Source of the DNA: Strigamia acuminata | Taxonomy: Eukaryota; Arthropoda; Chilopoda; Geophilomorpha; Linotaeniidae | Assembly (NCBI GenBank): GCA_949358305.1 | Contig: OX442322.1 | Span: forward strand, 434,001 to 498,000 | Length of the DNA stretch: 64,000 bases | Reading direction: 5' to 3' | Notes under the pieces: model-generated | Told to the model about the DNA's origin: nothing | What the model saw: only the letters and a program-made list of their open reading frames with translations | Database searches by the model: none | Shown: positions 42,608 to 54,727 of the stretch, piece after piece | Layout of the letters: each line of letters opens with the position of its first letter | How positions within the stretch are numbered: position 1 is the stretch's first letter | Translations under genes and position numbers: made by a program

Positions 42608-45600
42608 TTGGGCAAAACTTCTCATGTTTTTCTAACGAGTTGTCAGGATGAACCAAAGGGAGCGAGCGTTAACAGAGTGCCACTACTGGACCAGAGCAAC
42701 TACCCAATATGGAGTATGATGTTAAAAGCTGTGTTGGACTCCAAGGGACTATGGCACACCGTGATAGTAGGAAACGAGCCACAGCCACGACATGGAGTGG
42801 CATGGAACAAGTGGAAGCGCCAAAATAGCACTGCTTTGGGATTGATTGTGACAACGCTGAGCGTGGAGCAAGCGGGAACCCAAGTTGGAGTGGAGGATGC
42901 CAAAACGATGTGGAATGATTTAGCCAATCATCACGCTGGGAATTTACCGGACCTACAGATGGATATCGGACGGGAGTTGACCGCCGCAATCATGAGCAAA
43001 GATGAAACGGTCGAACAATATGTTAACCGTATCATGACGATAGGGAGACGTTCGGCGGCAGCAGGGAGAGTAATCGAGGAAAGCGAGCTAGTGTATTACC
43101 TCATCCGTGGACTGGAGGACGAGTACATGAATGTGGCGCGTACTTTTAACGGGAGACGAGATGCAACACTGGCGGAACTGAGAAGCGCTTTGCGATTAGA
43201 GGACAAATTTTTGCGCCGGATGAAGGCAAAACGTGAGACACGTTTGTCACAAGAGGGAGCATATAAGGCCAGAGCAAAAGGTGGAAAAAGTGGATCGACT
43301 ATGAAGGGAAACTGTTTCGAATGTGGAAAGCCAGGACATTTTGCGCGCGATTGTCGGCAACGTCGTGACAAGGACAGCACGGACAAAGGAACAGATGGCG
43401 CTTGCTACAATTGCGGCAAAAGAGGGCATTTTGCGCGGGATTGTCGCGCGAAACGAGCCGACAAGACGACGCAACGAGGGCAGACAACGGCACGTTTAGC
43501 CAGGGCATCCGAGAGTATAAAAGCCAAGAGTAAACAAGAGTACACTTTTCGAGCAAGTGTGAATTCGAATGATGAAGCACGAGGGGAATGGCTTCTAGAT
43601 TCGGGAGCGACGACGCACATGACGTCGCAGCGCAATTTTCTAAAGGATTTTGAAGAACACGAAGGGGAAGTTCACATTGCCGAGGAAGATGTAGTGATGA
43701 AATCGTTGGGATGTGGAACAGTTAGAATAACAACAGAGCTAGAGACTGAATATGTGGGAATTAATTTGACCAATGTGGTACATGTACCGAGATTAAGGAA
43801 AAATCTGATTTCAGTTTATGAACTGACGCAAAAGGGAATAGAAGTTCATTTTGGCCGGGAACAGGCAGAGATTATTGGCAGTGAAGGACAGTTGATCATG
43901 ACAGCCACCAGACATGGACAGTCATATTTTCTAGACGTAACGACAGTAATACAAGATGGATGCGTGAGTGTGGCAAAGAAGCCAATTGAGAAAATGGGTC
44001 GTGCGAATGTAGCCACAGACAGGGCAGAACATCAAAAGATGTTATGGCATCAACGTTTAGGCCATATGAGCGACAAGAAGATGACAGTGGTCAAAAGCCA
44101 AAAGCTGGTTGTGGGGGCGATTTATGGAAATGGCCCATTACCTTTTTGCAAGGGGTGCGTACAGGAAAGAAAACCGAGGGGGGCGTTCAAGCGAATCAAA
44201 GGGGGTGACAGGACAAAGAAACCACTCGAGTTGTGGCACGCAGATTTAATGGGGCCATTACCTGAAGCACTAGATTGAAGTCGCTATGCTTTAATAATTA
44301 TTGACGACTATACGCGTTATATTTATTTTACGAGATTAGCGGATAAAAGTCAAGCTTTTGAGGCAATTGAAAGACATCGTTTACGGGAGGAACGCGCGAC
44401 GGGACTTAAGCTAGTCAGCATTCGGACAGACAACGGGACAGAATTCTGTAACGACCGATCAAGGACGGTATGGGAGAGTTGCGGGGTGAGAAACCAGCGG
44501 ACTACTCCTTATACAGCCCAGAGCAACGGAGTTGTCGAACGCTGTAATCGGACCGTGACGGAAAAGGCGCGGACACTGTTAAAATGGTCTCATTTACCGG
44601 ATCGTTTTTGGGCTGAAGCAATGGCAACGGCGGTTTACACATTAAACAGGATGCCGACAGTGACAAGGCCAAAGACCACACCGTATGAATTGAGATTTGG
44701 ATGGAAACCGGTAGGAGTACATTTAAGAGTTTTCGGGTGCGCTGCGCATCGCCACATACCGAAGCAGCAACGGAACAAGTTAGACGCAGTCACAAAAGAA
44801 GGGATTATGGTGGGATACGCAAGAAACAGGCGGGCTTACCGAATTTTTGATATTAACGAAGAGCGAGTCATTGACGCTCGGGATGTTTATTTCGAAGAAG
44901 ACACAATGCCATCATTATCCAAGTCGAGGCAAGATCGGGTTACTGAAGAGCAAACAATGGGTGACGTTTGCGGCAGATTATTTGATGACGATTGCACGAG
45001 CGATGTGTTTTCGGATGCGAATTCAGCAGATGGAGATGCCGAAGAACAACAGGGACAGGAGGAAGAGCGCGAACAAGCCGCTCAGTCGGGATCTGAGGAG
45101 GACGTGGCGGAAGAAGAGGCGCGAGCCCATATCCAGGTGACACCACCAAGGAGGGGGGGTAGACGCCGAGGGCGGCCAACGCGCGATGAAGCTTTACAAC
45201 GACGGGTTGAGCATGCGGAACAGCTAGCCGAGCGGGAGCAGCGATTGCGAGACCAAGGGGTCAAACGGTCGGAAAGAATCCGGGATAAAAACAACGCAAG
45301 AATGGCAAAAAATGTTCTTTTCACGCCAAAGACGTACGAAGAAGCAATGAACTGCCCAGACCGCGAGCATTGGATGAAAGCCATGGAAAAGGAGATGGGA
45401 TCCTTGAGAATGCACAAAGTTTGGAAACTGGGACCACGAACCACAGACAAGAAGCCAATCAAATGCATATGGGTATACAAGATTAAGCCGAACCTCGACG
45501 GTTCAATAAAGAAGTACAAGGCACGACTGGTTGCAGACGGACGCAGTCAAAAACCCGGCGAGGACTACGACAAGACATTTGCACCTGTAATGAAGCTACA

Positions 45601-46861
45601 ATCACTACGACTATTATTGGCCATTGCAGCAAAACGACGAATCAAGATAAGACAGTATGATGTCGAAACTGCTTATCTTTATGCAAAACTTAAGGAGAAA
45701 ATTCACATGGAGCAACCAAAAAGCTTCAAACAAGAGGGGGCGGAAGATGAGATTTGTGAATTGTTAAGAAGCCTTTATGGGTTGAAACAATCAGGAAGAT
45801 GTTGGAATAAGGAATTCGACAAAGGATTAAAAAGAATTGGGCTTGAGAGACTGAAAGCTGATCCATGCGTGTATGTCTACATTAAGGAAGACGAGTATTT
45901 TGCAGTGGGAATATTCGTGGACGACATCATAGCTATAGGCAGTACAGACAAATTGATAGACGAGAAAATGAGTATGCTAGGAAAGCTCTACAAGTTGGAT
46001 GACATAGGAGTACCAGATTAGGTGTTAGGAATGAAAATCATTGTAAACAAGAAAGGAATTGTGCTTACTCAACGGGACTATGTCGATAAAATCGTGAAGC
46101 GATATGGGATGGAAAAGGCTGCAGCAAAGAAAAGTCCGATCGCGACAGATCAAGATCTAGACAAATGCAAGGAGTCCAAGAAGGTGGACCGGACAGCTTA
46201 CCAAGAGATGTTGGGATCAATTATGTATCTCATGTTGGGCACGAGGCCGGATTTGGCGTATGCAGTTAGCCGTTTGTCGACGTACGCAACATGCCCGACC
46301 AAGATGCATATGAAGGCATTAAAAAGAGTGCTGTTGTACGCCAAAGGAACGCGAGACTACGGGATTTTCTATGATCGGGTGCGCAAGCCGCTTGAACTAG
46401 CGACAGACGCCAGCTGGAGTGTGGGACCAGATGCAAAGTCATACAGCGGCTACATCGTAACCTATGGAGGCTCATTGGTGAGTTGGAAGACAAAAAAGCA
46501 GCGGTTGGTCACATTATCGTCCTGCGAGGCAGAAATCGTGGCCATGTCAGAGGGGATCAAGGAGCTGAAGTGGTTGAGGAACCTGACATCAGAGCTGCAG
46601 GTGGAGACAATACAAGTGGGGCTGGATGTATTCTGCAACAGCAGACCGGCGATTGATTTTGCGGGGGAGGTTCAGCAAAGCGAGCGTACTAAACACATTT
46701 TGCGTAAACACATGTTCATTAAGGACGAGGTGGACATTGGCAACGTGCGAATAAATTTTGTACCGACCGGAGACATGTGGGCGGACCCATTGACTAAGCC
46801 GTGGTCAGGCGAGAAGTTGAAGGAGTTCGCAAAAGAGTTGAAGTTTGACGTGAAAAGATGA
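42608..46861 (+). pseudogene. Gag-Pol polyprotein of copia element C, two nonsense codons
   Basis: One frame throughout, interrupted by TGA at 44276-44278 and TAG at 46019-46021. Order: Gag (LLDQSNYPIWSMMLKAVL, then a helical region), two zinc knuckles CFECGKPGHFARDC and CYNCGKRGHFARDC (about 43316-43447), retropepsin EWLLDSGATTHM (about 43590), and GAG-pre-integrase LWHQRLGHMS. Integrase has Asp 44243, Asp 44429 and Glu 44537 (DD35E intact), but the first stop lies between the first and second Asp. An acidic then Arg-rich linker is followed by RT (CIWVYKIKPN, KARLVADGRSQ, LYGLKQSGR, FVDD at 45914). The second stop falls just before LGMKI. RNase H follows (ATDASWSVG, SSCEAEIVAMSEG). The start at 42608 is the first in-frame ATG. 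The true Gag start is uncertain. Confidence 0.92.
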
Positions 46862-46901
46862 GCGTTGCGAAGCAAGCAAAAATGTTTCTTTTCTTTCGTG
46901 C

Positions 46902-46911
46902 GAAGAGGGGA
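46902..46911 (+). other. Polypurine tract of C
   Basis: GAAGAGGGGA two bases before the 3' LTR. Confidence 0.7.
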
Positions 46912-46913
46912 TT

Positions 46914-47088
46914 TGTGAGAATGTGCGCACTAAAAGAAAAGGCACAAGCGTTATTGTTAAGCGAATTGTTAATTGTATTGGTTGATATAGCAACACACAT
47001 GATGGTATCGTAATGGCGGGGAGAGAGAATTAAAAACTTATGTATTTGTTAACCATCAAACCGGACCATTTATTCATATTTCCTCACA
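46914..47088 (+). repeat. 3' LTR of element C
   Basis: 175 bp, one mismatch with 42054-42228, followed by GGTGG. Confidence 0.95.
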
Positions 47089-47093
47089 GGTGG

Positions 47094-48858
47094 AAGATGA
47101 CGTCGGGGGAGGAAGCGTAACCACAAGAGGCGGGAACTCGGTTGACATCATGGCTGGTAGAGAGGGCTGAATAGACAGTCACAGCAAAGTTTATTGATGT
47201 GTTGATGAGAAATTTAACAAACGGCAATGACGGCTGTGATCGAATTGTCAGTGAGGTTATGCATTGTAACATTCACTCAAAACGACTGGCCGAAACCGGC
47301 AGACGCTAGCCCTGCCTCGAGCACAGGCTGAGTGAAGGAGGACACTTGATGAGGGATAATCCGCATCAGCATAACAAGGGGTCAGTAGCCCACTTAACAA
47401 CAGGCTGCATAACCTAATTGCAAAAATTTAAAAGAAAAACAAAGATAACAAAATAAATGCAAAGTTAAGAAAATAACTTATTAAAAATAAGATAAAAATA
47501 AAATTAGATATGACAAAGTAAAATAAAACAAAATCTAAACACGGGATGAAATAAGAAAGTAAAGACAAAATAAATAAAATAAAAAACAAAATAAAGAAGA
47601 ACAAAAGCCAAAAATAGGAAAAAATAAAAACAAAAATAAAATGACATAGAATAGAGTGAACTAAAAAGACTTACAGACTGACAGATCCAACTGGCCTCAC
47701 AGTCTCTAAAAGAGGGGGGACGAGTTGAACAACTCCCCTGATTTCACATTGACATAGTTGTGAGATTCAGGTGAGCAGCAGCAGTCTCAGCTGGGTCAAC
47801 AACAGGCTCGGCGGGAAGAGGTGGTATCACCAACAAAGGAGCTGGGTTCTTCACATGGACAACGACTTCATAGTTGTTTTAAAAATGGCCTTAGATTCCA
47901 CTGGACCCGAGGGCCGGTTGTCAGCAGCATCAGTTCTTGCACGACTAAGGTGCATATGATTAGAACGTTTCCACTCAGGGAAAACGATGAGACAAGGTGG
48001 ATTTTTTTATAGTACCAACCTTGGGCAGTACTAAAGTGTCCAGTTCCTGCATCAATGTGGCCGAATATGGGGTTCAATACAGCCATGACAAAGATTCACA
48101 AGGGGAGTGAGAGGCAGCGAACTGGTGAAACATACGATAAAACAAAAGTTGAATTTTGGATCCAGGAAGTAAACACCAAATACCAGACGTGACCTAATGA
48201 AGAAAGCAATGAGACATTGGAGACAACAAAAAACAAAAGAAATGTAAACCAAAAAGAGAAAGAATGAAAGTAGGAGATCTTTACTTCAGGGTGAAGGTTA
48301 GAACAAAAAAAGATGCTAAAGATGTGATGTGACAAATAAACAAGTCTCAAAGCAATGGATATCACAAGACCAGACAGAAATAAACTATAAATTAGAATTT
48401 TATTTTATACAAAAATAAGTAAATAAATAAATAAATAAGTAAAACTACACGCAGGTGAATAAAAGCTAATATGAGAACAAAAGGAGAAGGTGATGACAAC
48501 AACAGGGGTTTCAGATGGGGGGGAGGGAAAAACAGGTCATAAATCTAAAGGGAGTTACGGTGTGAAATTTAGGAAAATAAGAATATATGTAAAATCAAAA
48601 ATATGTATGTTTGAAAATTTTGAAAAAGGATTAAGTCATAAACCTTAAAAGAAATACAATGTAAAAATTGAGAAAAGAAGGATGTATGTATAAATTCCAA
48701 AGTATATATTTTTCAGAAATCTTTGCACAGAGACGTGCTGAAAGACAAACAATTCTGTGTTACTTCATTTGTTGGAATTGGCCTGAAACAGGGGTCAGTG
48801 ACCCAGGTACAATCTTAACCTTGACACCTGAAAGACACAGGGGAGGACACAAGAGATC
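47094..48858. other. No gene recognised
   Basis: AT-rich sequence with AAATAAAAT low complexity (47440-47650, 48400-48450). Short frames up to 89 codons have no family motifs. Confidence 0.55.
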
Positions 48859-48863
48859 TTAAT

Positions 48864-49100
48864 TTTTGCATCTTTGTCCTGGAGATGTAAAATAAAACAC
48901 AGGAGACCAGTTGGGCCAAAACTTACTTCTCCACTTTTCTAAACAGAGTAGATTTATTTGTCAGTAACCTGACCAACTGTGACTAGAGGGAAAAAGATGG
49001 AAGCTACATGCTGCTTTATACATTGTATTGTTGGCAATACAATGTACTAATTCAATGCAATAAAGCCTGCATGAATTCCTTGTGGTGTTAATACACCACA
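48864..49100 (-). repeat. 3' LTR of the gypsy element
   Basis: On the minus strand it begins TGTGGTGTATTAACACCACA, an inverted-repeat start. It ends GATGCAAAA if the TTAAT duplication is correct, that is, past the canonical CA. Confidence 0.9.
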
Positions 49101-49118
49101 GTGCTCCCCCTCTTTCTT
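49101..49118 (-). other. Polypurine tract of the gypsy element
   Basis: The minus strand reads AAGAAAGAGGGGGAGCAC directly before the 3' LTR. Confidence 0.8.
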
Positions 49119-49323
49119 AATCCGAGAGAGATCGCACATTCCTTCCAAATTAGCACGTGCAGCTTTCAGCTACAAAAAACCCCTAGTTAGGTCTGGTCTA
49201 CATCGAAATTTCTGATATACATTAACTCACGATTTTGAAATCCGAAAGAAACTTTAAACTTAAACGACTTAAGCTTAAATGACTTGGGCTTGACTTGTTA
49301 GCGCGATCCTCCAGCCGAATGCG

Positions 49324-49341
49324 AATGCAACACTATGTCAT
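49324..49341 (-). promoter_or_regulatory. 3' partner of an 18-nt leader/pol complementarity
   Basis: The coding strand reads ATGACATAGTGTTGCATT, the exact reverse complement of a leader segment at 54728-54745. It lies just before the pol stop. Confidence 0.8.
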
Positions 49342-50343
49342 CCGCCCGATTCCCAAGGTTTCTATCTATATAGGCTAAACTCCGACGCGATGGTTGATAA
49401 TCCGGGTCTTTCGGATCCTGAATTTCCTCTTCCGCGTCATCATACTCTTCTTCCGAATTGGTGGATCTTGTGTCAGGTCGCGTCTGTTCATCTGTCGGTT
49501 GCACCGCTGGAGGGGCAGTGACTTCATTGGCTGCTTGTTGCAATCTCCTTTGATGGAACAAGTCAAACTGAGCCCTCGTGCGTGGTGTCACATTGAATGG
49601 GGGCGGCGCAAGCATCCTTTGGACCGGCGCAGTCCTGTTTCGCATTGTCCTTGGGGCCACCCGAGGGGTCTTCTGCACTTCGGTCCTTGCCAAGACGCTT
49701 GGACCTAGGGTCGGCTGCACTTTGGTCCTTGCCAAGCCGCTTGGACCTGGGGTCGGCTGCACTTCTGGTAAAACCACATTTGCCTCTATGTTTACCGGTC
49801 CCGCAACGGGAACTGGTTCCATAACAGGAACTGGTACCGTCCTCGTCACGATCACTGTGTGCTGCCTTCCCGACTTCTTTGGCCTGGGTTCTTCAAGCAT
49901 CGGATTCCACGGTACATTAGGTACGATCGTGTCTTGGATTTCCCTGGGTGCAATCGCCTGCTCCCCAGCCTGTAGATACCGCGGTCTCAACTGATTAATG
50001 TGCCGGTTGTTAACTTCTTGGGTGTCCATACGCTGGGTCTCATACACGACATCCCCCTTCCTAGTCTTCACTATTGCCGGAATCCATGTCGCATCTCCCT
50101 TCCTGTATGAACGAGCCCACATTTCCTGGCCCGGGGCTAGTATCTTCTTAGGTGGCCGCCGGTCTTCTTGAGCCGCTCCCACAGTTGGTTTCAGTGTGTC
50201 CAGATGAGTCTTAAAATGCCCTTGCAACATCAGCGTAGCTGGAGACTTTCCATCCGCTCCCGGTGTACTGTGCTGGTAAAATAGGAACTTATCCAATTGC
50301 TCCTGGATATTGACCATTCCCATCTTGACCAGTTTCCCTTTAA

Positions 50344-50774
50344 TCCTTCCAACCCTGAGATTGGTCATTTTGTGACCCCGTTTTAAAAAAATCATTTTTT
50401 TTATAAGAAATAATTTTTTTTTTATCTGATTTTTGCTGACTATTCTTTTGAAACATCACTAGACACTATACCACAGTTGAAATTTTTTTAATTTTTTAAG
50501 TTTTTTTATAATTTGAACTCAAAGTTCAACTGGGTCAAAAAAGACCCATCTTAGGAGTCCAAAGGTCATAAATGATGATCATCAGCAGGCTCCGCTAATG
50601 TCAATCATGTCCACCACGTCCATATGGCGTTCACTACATGTGTAGTTAATCTAACCCCATTGGCTAGATGTTAGGAATTCCCTAAAACCCGGATCTTGCG
50701 CATGCGCAAAATCTGGGTCATATAATGCCCATCTTAGGAAGAGATGGGAGGCAAATTCTTTCGGGTTGGAAGGG
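50344..50774. mobile_element. 431-bp piggyBac-type MITE inserted in gypsy integrase
   Basis: Flanked by TTAA on both sides (50340-50343 and 50775-50778). The ends are TCCTTCCAACCC and, inverted, CCCTTCCAACCC: 12-bp terminal repeats with one mismatch. Exact TTAA duplication and a CCC-type end are hallmarks of the piggyBac group. It has no transposase frame, so it is non-autonomous. Internally it has two related TGGGTC...CCCATCTTAGGA motifs (50531 and 50714) and a 14-bp palindrome TTGCGCATGCGCAA (50696-50709). Insert plus one TTAA is 435 bp, a multiple of three. The host frame is continuous on both sides. Confidence 0.93.
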
Positions 50775-53319
50775 TTAAAGGTCTGTACCGCCCTCTCCGC
50801 TCGTCCATTGGACTGTGGATGGAATGCAGGTGAGAACAGGTGTAGTAAACCGTTCCGTCGGATAAATCTCTTAAATTCCTCGCTGGTGAAGGTTGTGGCA
50901 TTGTCTGAAACAATTGTGTCAGGCAGACCAAAATCTGCGCACTTCCTCTTAATCACAGCTATTGCCGCTGCCGATGACGTGCTTGGTACCAAGTCAACGT
51001 GCATCCATCCGGTCAAAGAGTCCACTAAAATGAGGAACATCTTGCCCTTGACCGGTCCGGCAAAATCAATATGGATCCTGCTCCAAAGTCTGGCAGGTCT
51101 TGGCCAACTGACGGGATTGTCACGTAGTGCGCATGCTGGTGTTGTTGACACACAACACATTGTGCCACGTATTGTTCAATCGCCATTGTTATACCCGGCC
51201 ACCATATTGTTGCTGCCGCCTTATTCTTCATCATGACTATCCCATGATGACCTTCGTGAAGCAAATCCATGGCCTTCTTGCGCAGACTAGGTGGTATTAT
51301 CACCCTATGTCCCCATAACAATATGTCATGATGGACTGATAATTCTTTCTTGCGCGACTTAAATGGCTGTAATGATGCCTTGACCTTATCCGGCCATCCA
51401 TTCCTCACGTATTGCATTACGTGGTGCAGGTCATCATCCAGTAACGTGGCCATTTCCAATTGCTCACGAGTAATTATCGAATCTTTGACTAAGAAGCGCA
51501 CATGCTGCTCTTCCTCCAGTTCTTGTTCCCATTGCTCCGTGATCTTAGTGGCTGGCAGTGGCAATCTACTCAATGCATCAGGCACTGGAATGTCCAGACC
51601 TGGTCTGTGCTCTATTGAGTAGTTGTAGCCTGCCAAGATAATTGTCCACCTTAGCATCCTAGGGCTAATAATATTCGGGGTAGGATTGGTCACTCCAAAT
51701 ATTCCGAGCAATGGCTTGTGGTCAGTTACAATCCTGAACTTTCTCCCACATAGGAACTGGTGGAACTTCTGCACCGCATAGATGATTGCCAATGCTTCTC
51801 GGTCAGTCTGGCTGTAGCGTCTCTGAGTTGGCGAGAGTGACTTGGACGCATACAGGACTGGCCGCTCCTCCCCATTGTCCAACACGTGGTTTAACACTGC
51901 CCTCACTCCCACTGGGCTGGCGTCGACAACCAGAACCAGTAGATGATGGAGTGAGTAATGCACTAGGAGGCTCTCACTAGTAATCATCTCTTTAATGGTA
52001 TTAAAAGCGGTGGCTCTTCTCTGCGTCCACTCCCAGGATGCGTTTCCCTGCAATAACTCTTGCAGTGGTTCTGCGACCTCCGCGAAATGCGGTAGAAATT
52101 GCAGATAAAATTAGACCATCCCTAGAAATGAGCGCAGTTCTTGCAAGTTGTTGGGTGCCGGCATCTTCTTAATCGCCGCGACGTTGTCTCCAGATGGTCG
52201 AATTCCTCTACTGTCCACTTAAAATCCCAGATACGCGACCTGCGTCCTGAAAAACTCGCATTTCCATCTTACTAGACGCAGATTCGCTCTTCTGAGTCTT
52301 CTCAGGACTTCTCTGACCACCTTCACATGCTCTTCGTTTGTATCCGTCGCAATCAAAATGTCATCCTGATATGGTGAGACATCATCCAGGTCAGCAAACA
52401 TTGTATTCATAATCCTTTGGAATACTCTGCTGCTTGATATAGTACCAAAAGGTAATCTCTTAACTGCATAGAGTCCTTTATGTGTGTTGATTGCAGCTAT
52501 AAATGAACTCTCCCGAGTGAGCAATACCTGTTGGTAGGCCTGTCTGATGTCAAGCTTGGTAAAATACTTCTTTCCTCCAAGCTTAGCCATAATATCAGAA
52601 ACTCTAGGCAGTGGGTATGGATCCGGTAAGATAGCTGGGTTCACAGTTGACCGGTAGTCTCCGCATAACCGCACTGTACCGTCTTTCTTGTCAACTATGA
52701 CCAGCGGGGTTGCCCAATCTGAAAATGAGATTGGTTGGTAAATTCCATCCGCAACTCCATTTTCCAGTTCCTTTTCCACTGCTGTACGCAAGGCTATAGG
52801 TACAGGCCTCGCGCGAAAAAAACGCGGCTTCACACCATCTTTCATGTGAAGTTGTACAGGCGGACCCGTATATAAACGCAAAGAGGCCTGGAAAACATCC
52901 TGGTACTCTTGCAGCAACGGTCTCAATACAGTGTCCTCCTTTTCCAAGTCCGCAATTGAGTCTTGTGGGGTCTTTGACTCATTGATCCCGTGGTGCATTC
53001 CTTGTTGTCTCTCCAGCCTGTTGATCAGGAAAGTTTTCACAGAACGAGATTGCCTTGTGGCTTCCCTGCCCAGTATTGTGGCTTGACCAGCAGTGACCAA
53101 GAACCGCAACTTCACTTCTTCATCTCCTACTCTAACCGGTAGGTAGATCTCCCCAAGTGCGGGTCTCCTTTCGCCAAAATAACCAATCAACGTAATGTTG
53201 GTCGGTTGTACAGGCCACGTCACATTGCTTAAGGTCATCCACTTGATTAAAATATCTCTGGAGATCAACGAGTATCTCGAACCAGTGTCCACTGTTGCTA
53301 CCACGGGGATCTTACCCAG

Positions 53320-54492
53320 TCACATTGACATGCGAAAGGGGTCATCCTGGTCATAATCGGGATTCCGGATTTGGCATCCCGGTTGAGTGACTGAGTGAAC
53401 ATAGTTCATTGGGGTGCAACTCTGCTGAAAGGGTTGGTATGCAGGTCTTTGACCACCACCACGTGCGCGTCCGGTACGCCCTCCTTGACCATGCTGTTGG
53501 TTCCTGGACGGTCCTGCATTTGCATCCTGCATCTGCATCGGTTGACCACGACCTGTCTGTTGCATTTGTTGCCTGTCTCGTAGCCTCATGGGACAGTCTC
53601 TTTTCATGTGTCCCACTTCACCACAATACCAACAGGCACCGTAAGGTAAACCACCTCGCGGACGCGAAGGGGTGGACTGAGCAGTGCTCACAAAAGGCCT
53701 TTGTGGCAACACCACACCCTTGGTATAAACATGGGCCATCGGGGGCTGGGAACAGTAAGCCACCATGCTAGCTGGAACCGTGGGTAAAGCCATATCCCTT
53801 CCGCTATCTGGTTCAAAACATGTGGTGGCTTGCATGTCCGCCACACCAGCTGCGGCGCCTTCGAATGCCACGGCCATTCCCATTGCTTCCTTTAAGGTTT
53901 TGGGCTTTTGCAGGAGAATGTACTGAGTTGCCGTGGCATTCCCCAGTCCCTCAATCAACTGGTCCATGACCGCAAAGTCCACCTGCTTAGAGTCTCCGTA
54001 TTCTCCCTTCTCTGCAAGACCGCGGAGAACAGCAACATACGATGCCACCGACTCCTTTGGCTGGCGTACTCGCTTGCGTAACCGGTTCTGGATAATAATT
54101 GGAGGCACCGCCGGACTGAAGTATGACTTTATCTTTCCGACTATATCCTCATAAGTCAAATCCGAAATCGTTGTCGGGGCAGTCAACTTGTGTAGCAGAG
54201 CATGGGTATCTGCGCCCATCGAGGCCACAAGAAACATCTTCAAATTATCCTTATCCGAATAGAATTTGTGTAGCTTCGCCATGAACTCGAACCGTTCAAC
54301 CCACAAACTCCAATCCGTCTCGGTTTTGCCTTGGAATGGGGGCACGTGCGCCACATAGGCTGTCTCAGCTCCGCTTGTTGACGCCATTCCGGATAGACTT
54401 GTCTGAGACTCCTGGTTTACGCCAGCTACCAATTCCTCCGGGTCATCGTCACTATCCACCGCCGCCGGGTAACTTGTCAGTCCTGACTCCAT
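53320..54492 (-). CDS. Gypsy Gag protein
   Basis: A 390-residue frame from ATG 54492 to a TGA at 53320-53322. The N-terminal 50 residues are acidic and Ser-rich. A capsid-like region follows (WSLWVERFEFMAKLHKFY, DIVGKIKSYFSP, a LRKRVRQPKESVASYV helix and LIEGLGNATATQYIL), as in Gag of gypsy-group elements such as K02A2.6-like. A single zinc knuckle CWYCGEVGHMKRDC lies near residue 295 and a Gln/Gly/Arg-rich tail follows. It is intact. Pol starts 15 bases after the stop in the same frame, so Pol expression would need stop readthrough or independent initiation, unless the TGA is a later mutation. Confidence 0.9.
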   Translation of the reverse strand: MESGLTSYPAAVDSDDDPEELVAGVNQESQTSLSGMASTSGAETAYVAHVPPFQGKTETDWSLWVERFEFMAKLHKFYSDKDNLKMFLVASMGADTHALLHKLTAPTTISDLTYEDIVGKIKSYFSPAVPPIIIQNRLRKRVRQPKESVASYVAVLRGLAEKGEYGDSKQVDFAVMDQLIEGLGNATATQYILLQKPKTLKEAMGMAVAFEGAAAGVADMQATTCFEPDSGRDMALPTVPASMVAYCSQPPMAHVYTKGVVLPQRPFVSTAQSTPSRPRGGLPYGACWYCGEVGHMKRDCPMRLRDRQQMQQTGRGQPMQMQDANAGPSRNQQHGQGGRTGRARGGGQRPAYQPFQQSCTPMNYVHSVTQPGCQIRNPDYDQDDPFRMSM

Positions 54493-54727
54493 GATTGTGA
54501 TGAAATCCAGTCCAACAATCCAGATCGGTGCAACAATTCAGTGAGTGCTCTCACTTCCCAAACCTGCCCTGACCCCCTTCCCAGTAGGTACTTCTCCGAG
54601 GAGCTAAGCTGGGTTCAGCACTGGCCGCCCTCTCCTGGGAGGTGGCTTGATGTGTGCAGCTATTATCCCCTTACCGTACCCTAGTGGGAAAAGGAATCCC
54701 TAGCACTACTTAAGCTGAGAGCTAATA

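Larger units (their letters stand above)
42054..47088 (+). mobile_element. Copia-type LTR retrotransposon C (5.0 kb)
   Basis: 175-bp LTRs with one base difference, target duplication GGTGG (42049-42053 and 47089-47093), a primer-binding site, a single Gag-Pol frame with two nonsense codons, and a purine tract. The protein differs clearly from A/B: two zinc knuckles and a different RT. It is therefore a separate copia lineage. Confidence 0.95.
49298..53304 (-). pseudogene. Gypsy Pol: protease, RT, RNase H, integrase (stops, one frameshift, MITE insertion)
   Basis: Retropepsin VATVDTGSRYSL opens at 53304, in the same frame as gag. RT follows: DWATPLVIVDKKDG, RLCGDYRSTVN, YFTKLDIRQAYQQ, LPFGTISSSRVFQ, and the catalytic box YQDD near 52375. 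An in-frame TAA stands at 52219-52221 after VAYLGF, and another at 52111-52113. RNase H follows with LVVDASPVGVRAVL, REALAIIYAVQKF and RIVTDHKPL. The integrase has a zinc-binding HEGHHGI...CVVCQQ region, then a frameshift near 51130. The core Asp in HIDFAGP, Asp in IVSDNATTF and Glu in NGRAERAVQ show DD35E spacing. The piggyBac-type MITE splits the sequence right after AVQTF. The frame then continues from 50340 to 49298 (GADGKSPATLMLQ, a chromatin-binding-like basic region, and a Pro/Arg/acidic tail). The element cannot be autonomous. Confidence 0.92.
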
